Of a stretch of 60,000 nt of DNA, positions 19,442-56,685 are shown piece after piece. Origin of the DNA: Owenia fusiformis (taxonomy: Eukaryota; Annelida; Polychaeta; Sabellida; Oweniidae); contig CAIIXF020000001.1 of assembly GCA_903813345.2 (NCBI GenBank), forward strand, positions 19,923,915 through 19,983,914, written 5' to 3'. How positions within the stretch are numbered: the first letter of the stretch is position 1; every line of letters starts with the position of its first letter. The notes below the pieces were generated by a model that saw only the letters and a list, made by a program, of their open reading frames with translations, was not told the origin of the DNA and searched no databases. Both the position numbers and the translations under genes were made by a program.

Positions 19442-21778
19442 CTGGAAAGATAGACAGAAGGATTTATATATTTTGTCCACCCATTAGATTACGATGTGAT
19501 AGTTTGGGGCATGTATAATATCAGTATCATCAATCAGTGCAAGTATCGGAGCACTGGAATACTTCTTTTTTGAACAAGACTTGTAAATTGTTCATCGAGT
19601 GAATGTTTTTTGACCCATATCCAATATGGCAGTTTGCTAGGAGCGAGATACGCAAAGAACGAAATGAATTTTGAGAATGATTTAGGTTCGGAAACCTCCA
19701 GAGATTTACGAAAATGTCCAAGCAGAAAACTCCATATTGGAATTTGGCAGTAAAAGCATTCACTCAACTAACAATTACAAGTCTTGATCGAAAAGGAAGT
19801 ACTTCAGCGCTCCAATACTTGCACGGAAGGATGATAATGATGTATGACATATAGTTAGAGAACAAAAGTAAGCCGCGGACCGACTTAATTTGTGTTTCAA
19901 AGGTCACTATTATTCAGCTGTCCATTTCTCCATTTGAGACCCATAAGTTTCAAAATCTAACATGGCTCTCGAAGTGAGTGATCTGTAATGACCTTCGATA
20001 GCAAGTCGCTACTACAGTCTCAGCTGTAGTGGCTAGCCTTACTTCCTGCGAAAGCTATGTGGATTTTGATATAATAGCTTTCCCTCGGCGCACTTGGACA
20101 GCTGAATAATAGTGACCTTGAAAATATGAATAAAGATTTCAGCGGCTTACTTTTGGTCTCTAACTGTGTCTCACATCAGTATCATCAATCCGTGCAAGTA
20201 TTGGAGCGCTGAAGTACTTCCTTTTCGATCAAGACTTGTAATTGTTCATCGGGTGAATGTTTTTTCGACCCATTTCCAATATGGCAGTTTGCTAGGAGCA
20301 AGATACGCAACGAACGAAATGAATTTTGAGAATGATTTAGGTTCGGACAACCTCCGGAGATTCACGAAAATGTCTGAGCAGAAAACGCCATATTGAAATT
20401 TGGCAGTAAAAACATTCATTCGACTAACAATTACAAGTCTTGATCGAAAAGGAAGTACTTCGGCGCTCCAATACTAGCATGGAAGGATGATACTGATGTA
20501 TAACATAGTTAGAGAACAAAAGTAGGCCGCTGATCGACTTTACTGTGTTTCAAAGGTCACTATTAATCAGCTGTTCATTTCCCCGTTTGAGAGCCATAAG
20601 TTTCAAAATCTAATATGGCTCTCGGAGTAAGGCTAGCCCTTATGGCTCAGGGGTAGAGCGTCTGACTCTGAGAGCGGAAGGTCCTGGGTTCGATTCCCGT
20701 ATGGGGCATTGAATTTAGCACACTCTCTTTCAAGTCTAGTATCTGGCTCAGTACACTACAACTCCAACGAGCGTACCCAAGGTCGTTACACATCAAAATA
20801 TAAGAGGCCACAGATATGATAGCTAAACTACAAAACAAACTAAAATATACAAAAGTTAGGACATGTATAAATGTTTCTATTTTTACATATACTGTTTCAA
20901 TATGGTCCTTTGATTGCTTATTTTTCAAATTCACAGTAGCTCCAAACATTTTACTGTAGACTAAAGTCCATTTCACTGCTTCATTTCGTCAGTAGAACGG
21001 CAAAAATAAGAAATTGGGAGACCACTGTGCAATAATATATGGAAAAGTATATTCATACATGAATGACATTTGTATATTTCAGATTTTTTAGTTTTTTGTG
21101 CAATAAGCCTGTGCCGTCTTGTAATTTGAAGAATTTCAGCCATGTTAATCTTATTGAAAATAACATAGCAGAGAAACATCCAAATATACAGTTGGGGACA
21201 AAAATAAATGACAGGTCGATTTTCGATCACCATTTCCTAATTATGGTCGTCTGAAAGCCCATAATTTCCAATATTGTCTAGACACATATCCCTTAAAATT
21301 TGTATATTTCACATTTTGTATAATCTCATCCACTGATGTATGGCCTCTTGAAAATTCTCTTATTTTTAACATGGGAAATTCTCACTTCAGCAAATCCACC
21401 TGTCATTTATTTATGTCCCGAACTGTAAGAGGCCACACACTTTATAAGCCAAACTAGAAGCAATCAAAGATATACAAATGTCATTCATGTACATTATGGA
21501 TATACTTTTCCATATATTATTGCACAATGGTCTCCCAATTTCTTATTTTTGCCGTTCTACTGACGAAATGAAGCAGAAATGGACTCTAAAAATTACCAAA
21601 GAAAAAATAAGAAAAATGTACAGTCAAATACTCGACAAGGATTAGTGAAATGGCCATTGAACTGGGTTCAATCGTAAAACTGTATCTTACTGAATCTCTG
21701 GCCACGAGTCAACTTCTCTGGATCTATATTTGTATTAAGAAATCGTCGAAAGACAGGAATATTTGTCCGAGAAAACAT
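18927..21778 (-). CDS. TIMM29: TIMM29-like TIM22-complex subunit (join of 2 exons, complete)
   Basis: TIM29 is an animal-specific subunit of the TIM22 carrier translocase in the mitochondrial inner membrane. Exon 1 is 21778-21691 and exon 2 is 19441-18927. Donor A|GTAAGA (phase 1) joins acceptor TTTCCAG|AG in frame, giving 200 residues with TAG at 18929-18927. Residues 1-29 (MFSRTNIPVFRRFLNTN) are Arg-rich and presequence-like. Residues 58-72 (SAFIFSLLGTSGYMI) form the membrane segment. Family motifs follow: LVGDLTRNPVSN, GRLRFFNLGVCTIVW, CKHLKP, FVDVGVAGHW and DFDIN (180-184). Human TIMM29 is about 260 residues; this protein lacks the long C-terminal tail. CCGGAAGT immediately before the ATG is an ETS-type promoter motif. 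The assignment rests on motif order remembered from the human protein. Confidence 0.85.
19519..19843. mobile_element. MITE A (ATCAGTATCATC ends)
   Basis: ~325 bp with long imperfect inverted ends: left ATCAGTGCAAGTATCGGAGC, right the reverse complement of a GTGCAAGTATTGGAGCGCTG block. Direct relative of 20174-20500. In the TIMM29 intron. Confidence 0.8.
19850..20170. mobile_element. Foldback C (TAGTTAGAGAACAAAAGTA ends)
   Basis: Left arm ~19850-19932 (GAACAAAAGTAAGCCGC, AGGTCACTATTATTCAGCTG) is the reverse complement of ~20092-20168. No ORF. The left half is repeated at 20505-20640. Confidence 0.75.
20174..20500. mobile_element. MITE B (second copy of MITE A)
   Basis: Begins CATCAGTATCATCAATCC and ends GGATGATACTGATG. 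Same internal sequence as MITE A with scattered substitutions and the same orientation. A + C and B + D form a tandem duplication of about 655 bp, with D truncated. Confidence 0.8.
20505..20640. mobile_element. Truncated foldback D (left half of C)
   Basis: Matches the left part of 19850-20040 up to the GGCTAGCC segment, then stops at the tRNA-like sequence. Confidence 0.65.
20636..20708 (+). tRNA. tRNA-like sequence (tRNA pseudogene or SINE head)
   Basis: Has a matching A box (TGGCTCAGGGG at 20643) and a perfect B box (GGTTCGATTCC at 20687). The D arm (GCTC/GAGC) and most of the T arm fold; acceptor pairs 1-5 pair, but 6 and 7 do not. The anticodon stem is largely unpaired (TCTGA against AGCGG), so it is unlikely to be a working tRNA. 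The nominal anticodon is CTG (Gln). No Pol III T-run follows closely. Confidence 0.5.
20962..21592. mobile_element. Foldback element with ~115-bp arms
   Basis: Arms 20962-21078 and 21478-21592 (GTCAGTAGAACGGCAAAAAT and ATTTTTGCCGTTCTACTGAC) are near-perfect reverse complements. A mariner-like MITE is inserted at 21189-21425. It ends 98 bp from the TIMM29 exon 1 donor. Confidence 0.8.
21189..21425. mobile_element. Mariner/Tc1-like MITE nested in the foldback
   Basis: Ends CAGTTGGGGACAAAAATAAA and the reverse complement of TTTATTTATGTCCCGAACTG, flanked by TA on both sides. 237 bp, no ORF. Confidence 0.7.
21691..21778 (-). CDS. TIMM29: TIMM29 exon 1
   Basis: ATG at 21778-21776 preceded by CCGGAAGTC. 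88 coding bases, 29 codons plus one base, donor GTAAGA at 21690. Too short to appear as an ordinary ORF; found by phase matching to exon 2. Confidence 0.8.
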
Positions 21779-21788
21779 GACTTCCGGA
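21779..21788 (-). promoter_or_regulatory. ETS-like motif at TIMM29 start
   Basis: On the minus strand CCGGAAGTC directly precedes the ATG. CCGGAAGT is the ETS/GABP consensus, frequent at promoters of nuclear mitochondrial genes. Suggestive only. Confidence 0.4.
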
Positions 21789-24700
21789 TTTTAATTCTTT
21801 ACGGACTGAATAAATTCAAGTGACTTCATGGCACACCACATAAAACACAATTGTAAAGTAATGGATTGTGCTTGCTTGTACAATTGTATTCCCAGTATTG
21901 TACTGTAGATCTACAGTAGTATTCAGTTCTTCGAAATACTTATATTCATACTGGTTGGTTGCAGGTTAGACATAAGTATATCTCAGCAACACCCAGACAC
22001 AAACCGCCTATTGACTGATTGATTAGTGTAATTGGAATTGGTTCATTGCTGGGGCCGTCTACTGGCTTGGCCAAGTCGGAATAGTTCTGTAACGTTTCTT
22101 GCATTTTGTACCAACGAGGGTTGGATAGATGTTTCAATTTGTTCTAATGAATTGGTTTATGGCTATTAAAACAATTATATAGATCCGGTTCAATACCGCC
22201 TAAGAACATTGAGGAATCTCCTACTCAGCGACTGAAAAAACTCAAAAGAAAACGGACTCAGTGACCATTTATTAGAGATTGAAGCAGGAGGATGCAAAAA
22301 TAAAAATGTAAATGTACAAAATGTTCAGATAATTGTGTTGCACTTTGTTATGAGATGCAAAAACTAGGACTAAAGTGAGCGCCGTGACAGGCGCATTGTA
22401 TAAATAAATATTTTCTACTATGACTGAGGAAAACATGCAATTAGTTTCTATATAGGCCTACATTACATGTATGTCATATAAATCAAATATGAAGGAAGTC
22501 CTGTATTTCATTGAAATATGCTTTAAAGAAAAGAATTCTATAACATTGCAACCATCACAACACAATGTCCAGTCTTTGTAGATTAATTGTAACTGTAATG
22601 CGCTGTAATGTAACCCCGGGAATGTAACTGTATTGAAAGTATAAATGTAGTTTGCACAGCCCATGGGTAGTCTGGCCATGCCCTGATAACACAGTGGCCG
22701 TGCCTTAATGGGCCTAATTCTAAATTCTTTAAATCGATGTCCATATCCGAGTGACATTTGATTTCAGATTTGACCTTTCGCTGACCTTCAAAAAGTCAAA
22801 AATTTGGCAGATTGCCTGTCTAGTTCTGAGATTTATTATTGAAATGAACCACCTACGACTGATAGATAGGCTAGCAGCACCGATGTAAAAATAAGTGAAC
22901 GCCGGACTTGGTCAAAGTAATAATGGGGACACAGAACATGAAAATCAGTTTCACTCCAGTCTTGTTTTTGATAGACTAATCTGTTGTACATTTTGAAGGG
23001 TATGTTACGATAAGATAAGAAAATAGGACACCACACGATGTTAATCGACGAAAGTTGACTAGTGTGTTGTAACTTTGATAAATGCTTTTTTGGGTGTCTC
23101 TGCATTTCCTATGCTTTGAGTAAATGTAAGTCTCTAGTTTGGTTCGAAATCTGGACTCGATAGTACAAGAAGCACATCACTCGGCACATTGTCCACCGAT
23201 GACACAATCAACTAAACGCTAAAACGGGTCTATGTCAAATGTAGGAATACCCGGGTAGGAATATAATTGCTGATGAAGACGAGGAAATCGTTCGGAGGAA
23301 CGTCTCATCTCACCTCCAGGGTCACATGCACCAAAGCAATGACAAACGCAAGCGGTGATGTCAGCTATGATACAATCAACGTCAACTACAGTTACTAATT
23401 TTATAATATACAATCTGTTATCAGTACAATATTATTATTGTGACGCTGTGATTCATAAACACGAAGCACGCAGGATACCCGGGGCAGAACATAGTCAAAT
23501 CCACAAACGCACCATGTTGGTACAGTTATAACATATTGCCATCTTTATTTAAATATGAAATTTTATCGATGCATAAGATCTATACTTGATCAACAATTAT
23601 TTAGAATCTTTGTAAAGATGTCAGCATGAATGGGACATCTGAGTATTGAAAATAAGTTTTTTGAGAGGGTGTAGGGTCGATATTAATCTTCCATTTTAAT
23701 CTGCGTGCCAACGTGTGTTATATTCCTCTATTTTGCTTTTTACAAAAGTGTTTCAACAATAATCACAGTCAAGTACCGTATATAAAATAAGCCAACAAGA
23801 CCTTATCTATTGTAAGTCAGTACTTATTAAACCAAACTATTTTGAACATTACGAAATTGTGTTTTCACGGCTCATTATTGCCTTATACCATCAATATATT
23901 GTTCAATGGATCAATAATTTGGAAAAATAAAGATAAAAAGGAGTGACAATATGATAAATGAAGACATTTGAATGAGACACCAATACCAAGGCATGGAGTG
24001 TGAGTGGTACACGAGGCAGACATAAATATATCTTGCCTATAATTATTATCATTGTACATTGTGTATGATTATAAATAATGAACATATACATTGCCATCTC
24101 CATTGGGCTCAAGCTGTTCAAACATCCACTTTCTTTAAAGCTCACTTAAAATCCCGATACTATGAAGATTCGGCTAGACGAACTGGCAAATGAACCTTGG
24201 CAAAGATGGATCTTAAATATTTTGAGTGCGATGAGTCGTAAACAATAAATAAGCAGCATTGTCATATACAAGCGTATTTTACCACCGCTGTATGGTGTTA
24301 GATTGTCCATGTCATGTATATAGCTTATCCTAACGCTTTCTTCTGATTTTATCTGATCATGTACAAAAAGTCAATTTTTCATACGTCAGAACTTAAAGAA
24401 TATAGGTAACATCTGGTTGGTTACAAATAGACAATCATAAATGTATTATCTTACTACGTTGAGAGACTAAAGGCAATACTTCTTATATGATCGCTCTCGT
24501 CATCGTACTTCAGCGACTCTCGAAGTCTGCAATCAGCATCCAAAGTGCACCCTACGTGTAAACCAGTAAATTATCAACTTGCTCGAGATGATAGATCTTT
24601 AATAGAGTGACGACATTCAAGTCGTGTATCTCGTCAAGCAAGGGAAGGCTGATATAGGTAAAATTATAAACATTTCACAAAACAGGATCCACCAAAGATG

Positions 24701-24970
24701 TTCACGAAAACAACGTCGACCTTATCGTGATCGAACGGAAAGCGAGGCACAAGTCAACACGCGAGTGGATTGGTCGTTACATCGCGAGAAACCGAAACCT
24801 GCTATATTAATAGTTTGAAATGTGGAGGCGTGAAGTTTTGGTAAAGAGGAGAGAGCTGACCAGAGTTCTGTAGAAAATCAGCTTCTGTATTTATTACCAT
24901 CAGCAGCGACAAGCGATTGAGAACAGATTAATATCAAAGCAGAGTCGTTCATACTTACTACACCGTCACA
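21779..24970. other. Intergenic region between TIMM29 and the esterase gene
   Basis: 3.2 kb between a minus-strand and a plus-strand gene, so it presumably holds both promoters. A possible TATA-like element (CTATATTAATA) lies at about 24800 and the esterase 5' UTR probably begins after it. I see no convincing further gene; several short minus-strand frames have no recognisable motifs. Confidence 0.5.
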
Positions 24971-50427
<25,457 letters not shown>

Positions 50428-51035
50428 AAATTATTTCCACCTTACTCACATTCAATAATTTTACATATCTCATATTCATCATCGACACATCTGATTAAGA
50501 AAAGTAAGCTATTTACAATATATATAAGAGTTATGTACTGGGGGATTGGATAAACCCTGTATCCTAAACAGACAGTACATAACAATGTATCCCATACCTA
50601 CTGTGGTACGAGGTTCATTCTACTTTCTAAGGTTCCAAGATAAAAATAATGTTTTCTTTTAAAAATTAATTTTTAAACTTTATGCTTGAAATTTTTCAAA
50701 AAATTATTTTTAAAATAGTAAAAAATTATATTCAAAGTTTTATATTACACATTCATATACGAGAGCAGTTTGTAGCTTTGTAGCAATTGCCAAGATGATT
50801 TGAAGGGTTTGAAATTCCTACAGTACCTCAGGGTCCTTACTTGTCCCAGCCTACTTTCTTAAGGCTTCTATGACGGCAGACCATACCTGCAGAACTAGGT
50901 ATACTGTGTAGGCCTACTATTCTTTATAATGATTGTGTCTGTTGCCAGAAATGCTAGCGAAATCTCATGAATGGCTACAATCTGTGCAATCCACTGTTTT
51001 TCAGATACACATTACTGTGTAGGCCTACTATTCTT

Positions 51036-51041
51036 AATAAA
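51036..51041 (+). terminator. Possible poly(A) signal of the esterase gene
   Basis: AATAAA about 610 bp past the stop codon. No closer canonical signal is visible after the stop. Confidence 0.25.
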
Positions 51042-52474
51042 TTGTGTCTGAAATTCTAGTGAAATAGCTACAATCTGGACAAAGCACTGTATTTCAGATA
51101 TACATTACTGTTTATCTTCCAGTACAGGTATATTGGTAATACAATGGATGATCAATATGTTCCAACCTTTGGAGCACCTTTGGTACCTCTAAGAGGTGTT
51201 CTACTTGGGGGGGGGGGCTGTTCTAATTACAGAGGTTCATTAAACATTGAGTCAATTTGTATTGGAATTCTGAAAAGTGTTCCACTAATTGAGGTGTTCC
51301 ACTGTCACTGTATTCAGCAGGAGATCCAAGCCGCAAATGTGCTTCGGTTAGCCGATTTCTACTTCCGCCGGGACGTCATAAAGTCCGATATTTCGATTTC
51401 GTCGGTAGAGCCCCAAATCACCCAGCCATTTTTGATTGTTCCTAACTTTGTGAATTTTTGATGAAATTGAATTCTGTTTTCAGTTTTGAGTTATATAAGT
51501 CTAGAACTTAGTTCATTAGAGTGTATATGACTCAAAGCTCGTGAAAATGCAGCTGAAATGCTTTCGAAACAATTCGAATTTTTTTCAAGCGATTTTTTAA
51601 GAAATTAAAACTTTTTCGAAAAAACTGGCAGAAAACCATCTCCCCCTGCTCTGAGATTCAAAGTGGTATTTAAATGATACAAGACGATATGGGAAACATT
51701 TTTATCGACTTACATTTTGTGAAGAATACGTGCAACTCGCTGAAAATTACTTTCAAACCTAGATCATTATTTTCGATTTTCTTGTTTCACTATTGAAGAG
51801 CGATCGTCAGTTTCCGGTTCCGCCGTGCGTTTCAAACTTTTTGCTTTTGAACATATAGACCTTTTTAGGTTGAATATAATGGTACTCATGCAGATTTACT
51901 ATGTTGTATATGTATGCTGTATATCTGACTACCCATGGACCTCATAATGAGTAAGTACAAACGCTTAATTGAGCCTAGGATCGACGAAACATGTCAGTTA
52001 ATTGACCTAGATTTTTCAAAATGGATGCCATATTTTCGATTCAAAATCGGTAAAAACTATGTTTTGATATCTACAATAACATATTTTCAGGGTAATAAAT
52101 TGAGCGATTACAATACACCTGGAATTCTAACGACATATTGTGGACATCAGAAGGTGCAAATCGTTTAGAATTGCAGCATTAACACATTGAACAGGTTGGT
52201 TATTTCCTTATTTCATGGGTTCCAAGCTTCAAAATGTTGATACATTCTCTCTGACTGCAATTTTGAACCAGGGTAAACGGTTTTAGAATCTGTCTTTATA
52301 TTCTCAAGTCAATTTATAATTTTTGACTCAAATTGCTGTAGATATTGACTCTATCTTTACTTGAGATACTGTTCTAGCTTCTAATCATTTTCTATTATCA
52401 TAACGAGACCCTGTATCTGTTGCAAGACTAACGCCTGGCGTAACCGTCACCATGTTATTCAGTGTTTTTAAGTA

Positions 52475-52760
52475 GCGCAAGGATCCTGCCATGACCGCGG
52501 TAATGTTATCATGAAAGCTTGGTATAACCGCGACAATGCTGTATTATATTGCAATGCCTGCCATGACCGTGACAATGTAATATAGTTCTGCAAGGCCTGG
52601 CATGACCGTGACAATGTTATATAGTTCTGCAAGGCCTGGCATGACCGTGGCAATGTAATATAGTATTGCAAGTTCAGGTATGAGAGTGATAATGTATAAA
52701 TTTACGATAAGGACTGCTATAACCGTGACAATGTGTATTGCAAAGCCTGGCATGATCGCC
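52475..52760 (+). repeat. Minisatellite, ~43-bp units
   Basis: About seven diverged units with GCCTGGCATGACCGTGACAA and ATATAGTTCTGCAAG; minus-strand frames through it reflect the period. Confidence 0.85.
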
Positions 52761-53691
52761 ACCAGGGGGCTGATTCGGGGAAATAACATGGCAGGGTATT
52801 ACAAAATTCCCTTAAACCTGAATATTGATAAGTTTTAGTGGTTCACTTTTCATATTATCCTCATGTATGTGATAGTTATACAAATTAAAATATGTCCAGT
52901 AAAAGAAAATATTATCTGCCCAACACAAGAAAATATATTTCACTTTTTGTGGTTTTACAACATGGGGTCTATGGGGAATCTCCCGACCTATAAGTCACAT
53001 TTTCAAAGAAAATTGAATTTTCAAAGTTGATAAACTCTTTTCAAAACCACATTTCTAGATATAATTTTACATGTCGATTCCAAATATGACATCCGTTTGA
53101 ATGAATTGTGAATTTCTAATGATGTAAATCAAGATTATTTCTACTCGCATCTAGGATATTTAATATGACTCAAATAATGATCAAATTAATCACTTTTGGA
53201 TACATGTACTGTATGAAGTAAAATGAAAATATCTTCAGCTTTGACTCCCATTTTGAATAAGCCATCAATATTGTTAATATCCTATGTGTTCATTTTCTAA
53301 ATGTATTATAGTTGTTTCATTTTTGTAGGATCATGTGCTTCTAATGTGGAGTGAGGATGCCTCAAATATGAGCAGCTGGCTTTGAACTCTTATGCAACTG
53401 GCTCTTACAGACATCTCTCTGAAATGTTTACAAAACCACACGACAGGAAGTTCTTATCAGTGTAAGTCAGCTTCTCATATGGTTCATAATATGTTCTACC
53501 TGCTGTCAAGGTTGGAATTGTCATTTTGGAGATTTAACCCTGGAAGGCCTAAGGGAGGTACATGTACAAAAAGCTCCTGGAGTTTCGTTTTTTCTTCGAA
53601 ACATTTTGTCGGTTTTGGGTAGTGTCTTCAAATAGCTGGGGCTACAGGTACATCAAATGTATTCTTAAAAAATTAGTACCGTGGGTACTGG

Positions 53692-55149
53692 GCTCACATG
53701 GTGACAGAATAATTTTTTGCTGATTTTTTGTTACAAAATTATTTCAAGCCATCTGTCTCTCAGTCAATTAAAATGGCTGAAAAAACGGATATAATTTTTT
53801 GCCAATAATTTGAAACAAAATTATTTCATACAACTACTCTTTACAGTGACATGGCTTTTTGCAATGCAAGACACCTGAAATTATTTGTAAAGCTAGGAAA
53901 TGGGCCAAAATTGAATTTCGCGAGACAAAAATGGCGACCATTTTGAAATCAGGCAAGCTTTTGAACCAGGAGTCATAGGGGAGTTTTCTGAATTCATATT
54001 GAACAGAAATAACTTAAAACAGGAATCCTATCGACAGAGGTTTTAAAACGTGCCACAGAAAGTGGATTTCGCGAGTCAGATAGACAAATCAATGTTAACT
54101 AAAATGGCTGAAAATAAAAAAATGGATACAATTTTTCGCTGATTTTTTGTATCAAAATTATTTCATATATCTACCCTTTACATTGACATGGATTTTTACA
54201 ATGTAGGACACCTGAAATTATTTGTAAAGCTAGGAAATGGGTCAAAAGTGAATTTCGCGAGACAAAAGTGACGACCATTTTGAAAATAGCCAAGCTTTTG
54301 AACCAAGAGTCATAGGAGAGTTTTTTGTATTGATGTTGAACAAAAATAACTTAAAATGGGAATCCTATCGACAGAGGGTTTAAGGCAAATGGTCCAAAAG
54401 TGAATTTTGCGAGACAGATGGACAAATCAATGTTAACTAAAATGGCTGAAAATAAATAAATGGATATAATTTTTCGCTGATTTTTCGTAGCAAAATTATT
54501 TCATAGCATCTACTCTTTACTTTGCAATGGATTTCTACAATGTAGGACACTTGAAATTATTTGTAAAGCTAGGAAATGGGTCAAAAGTGAATTTTGCGAG
54601 ACAAAAATGGCGGCCATTTTGAAAATAGCCAAGCTTTTGAACCAGGAGTCATAGGGGAGTTTTCTGAATTCATGTTGAACAGAAATAACTTAAAACAGGA
54701 ATTCTATCGACAGAGGTTTTAAAACGTGCCACTGTTATTGACAGAAAGTGGATTTCGCGAGTCAGACAGACAAATCAATGTTAACTAAAATGGCTGAAAA
54801 AAATGGATACAATTTTTCGCTGATTTTTTGTAACAAAATTATTTCATATATCTATTCTTTACATTGACATGGGTTTTTACAAAGTAGGACACCTGAAATT
54901 ATTTGTAAAGCTAGGAAATGGGCCAAAAGTGAATTTTGCGAGACAAAAGTGATGGCCATTTTGAAAATAGGCGAGCTTTTGAACCAGGAGTCATAGGGGG
55001 GTTTTCTGTATTGATGTTGAACAGAAATAACTTAAAACAGGAATCCTATCGACAGAGGTTTTAAAACGTGCCACTATTGTTGACGGACGGACGGACGGAC
55101 GGACAGACAGACGGACAAGTGAGTGATTGCAAAAGCTCACCATGTGAGC
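53692..55149. mobile_element. Non-autonomous element with GCTCACATGGTGA inverted ends and ~335-bp internal repeats
   Basis: Left end GCTCACATGGTGA at 53692-53704; its reverse complement TCACCATGTGAGC at 55137-55149. Inside are four tandem ~335-bp units (CTAGGAAATGGGTCAAAAGT, AATAACTTAAAACAGGAATC), then a (GGAC)n microsatellite, then the right end. Confidence 0.7.
55082..55116 (+). repeat. (GGAC)n microsatellite
   Basis: GACGGACGGACGGACGGACGG with GACA variants, inside the right end of the element above. Confidence 0.95.
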
Positions 55150-56685
55150 TAAAAATCAGTGGAATTGTACATAGGGTAATTAATTTAATATGCTTATGCC
55201 CTTTGTACCCCCTCCCCCTCTTGGGACTTTGTGTGAAATACATACCTAAGGCTTCAAGGGTTAATATAGATGTACTTTGCCAATGATTTGATACGCAATA
55301 TATTTTTATAATGAAGTAATATTTCTGTAGATCTGACCTATGGTTAATAATTAAAAATGGATTGGAAACAATGTTTTCAATGTCAAAGAAATTGTAGATT
55401 TCCTTTTGTTGGATTAAGTGTGAAACTTGTGTAATTTATGATTGACATTGATCAAATATTGTATTTGTTTTTATTATCATTTATTGCAGCAAAGTTAAGA
55501 TATAACAAACCAATGGGAAAGAATCTATCATGGATTGTATGTTGCTTCATGCAGCACATCTGATTGGTCCTATATGTTAGACAAACTTGACTGGAGGGTA
55601 TGCAGATCCTATGATAAAAATGATAAAAGTAAGCTGATACCTGTATGTCTCATTATTTATTCACATGTAGGCAGGCATGACATCCAAATATCCAGTCAAT
55701 CAGAACACACCATTCAAACTTATATGCATTTTACATTTTACAACTGATTAAATATTAACAATTTACTTGATTACCTTCCTCAATTTTGTAAGCAGTTGAG
55801 TGAATAGTACCAATTTGAATAAGTATAAATCAATAACAAGGTAGGTACTTATGCTGGTCAAAATGTTAAAAGATTGAATCCTTTTGAACAGGGAAACCAC
55901 TCTCATGCAAAGTATTGAGCTTTATTTTACATCAAATGTATACATGTATATTTGCAGGATTATAAAGCAGGAAAGATTCCAAATACTCGAATCTTACCAC
56001 TTTGGCTGTCAGGAGGTCATCTTCCAACTAACAAACATTGAACAATGGGAATACAGGAGGATAGCTTTCCCAAGATCATCTGGGCTTATTCCAATAACAT
56101 TCAAATAAATCCAGTTCCCAAATACAATTTCCATATGCATCAGATATATTGGATGTTCATGTTATCCCACATGGAATATCCAAGCATATGTGACTACAGT
56201 AAAACCTGTCTAATCCGAACACCCATGGGACTATTGTTGGTCGGGGGGGATTATCATTGTTCAGTCCACTTAATACTTAGTCAGAAAACAATACATGTTG
56301 TTGCTGAGTTTATTCTACAATAAGCCTATAGCCTACATGTATATGCTATGTTTTATTTACATATTGAACAATTTCATTATTTTGGGAAAAATAACTCTTT
56401 AATTTTGGCAAAAACTTTGTAATACACTGAATAAGTATATGAAAGTCTTGTACAAAATCTTATGCTTATTAAATGACCTATCTCATATTATGGTTACATA
56501 GCACTGCTTTACTTTAGCTTGAAAAAGTCGTTCATTGTTGTTTGTTTCTTGGCACTTTTAGCATTAGCAATATTTGAGTAGATACCCTCTTTAATTAAAA
56601 AGAATTTTTCATGAGTGCTCATTCGAGATGATGCATAATCTTTCAAAATATCAAGGGCATTCAGTATGTCAGAGGCATTTTAGTG
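55150..56685. other. Intergenic, no gene seen
   Basis: At 56197 CAGTAAAACCTGTCTAATCC looks like a pogo/Tigger terminus, with no clear partner. Open frames of 70-92 codons here lack recognisable motifs. Confidence 0.5.

Larger units (their letters stand above)
50428..53691. other. Esterase 3' flank, no gene seen
   Basis: Contains a ~105-bp direct duplication (GTGTAGGCCTACTATTCTT at ~50909 and ~51018), pogo-like fragments at about 51170-51310, and the minisatellite at 52475-52760. Open frames at 51144, 51935 and 53392 show no recognisable domain. Confidence 0.55.

Noticed and set aside
21946-22137. Minus-strand frame (KMQETLQNYSDLAKPVDG...GGLCLGVAEIYL) considered as a small mitochondrial protein such as a COX7A type
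   Set aside because: Only weak resemblance, no convincing upstream exon or start, and it would end 168 bp before the TIMM29 start with no poly(A) signal.
52468-52789. Minus-strand frames with repeated RSCQALQNYITLS blocks
   Set aside because: Product of the 43-bp minisatellite period, not a gene.
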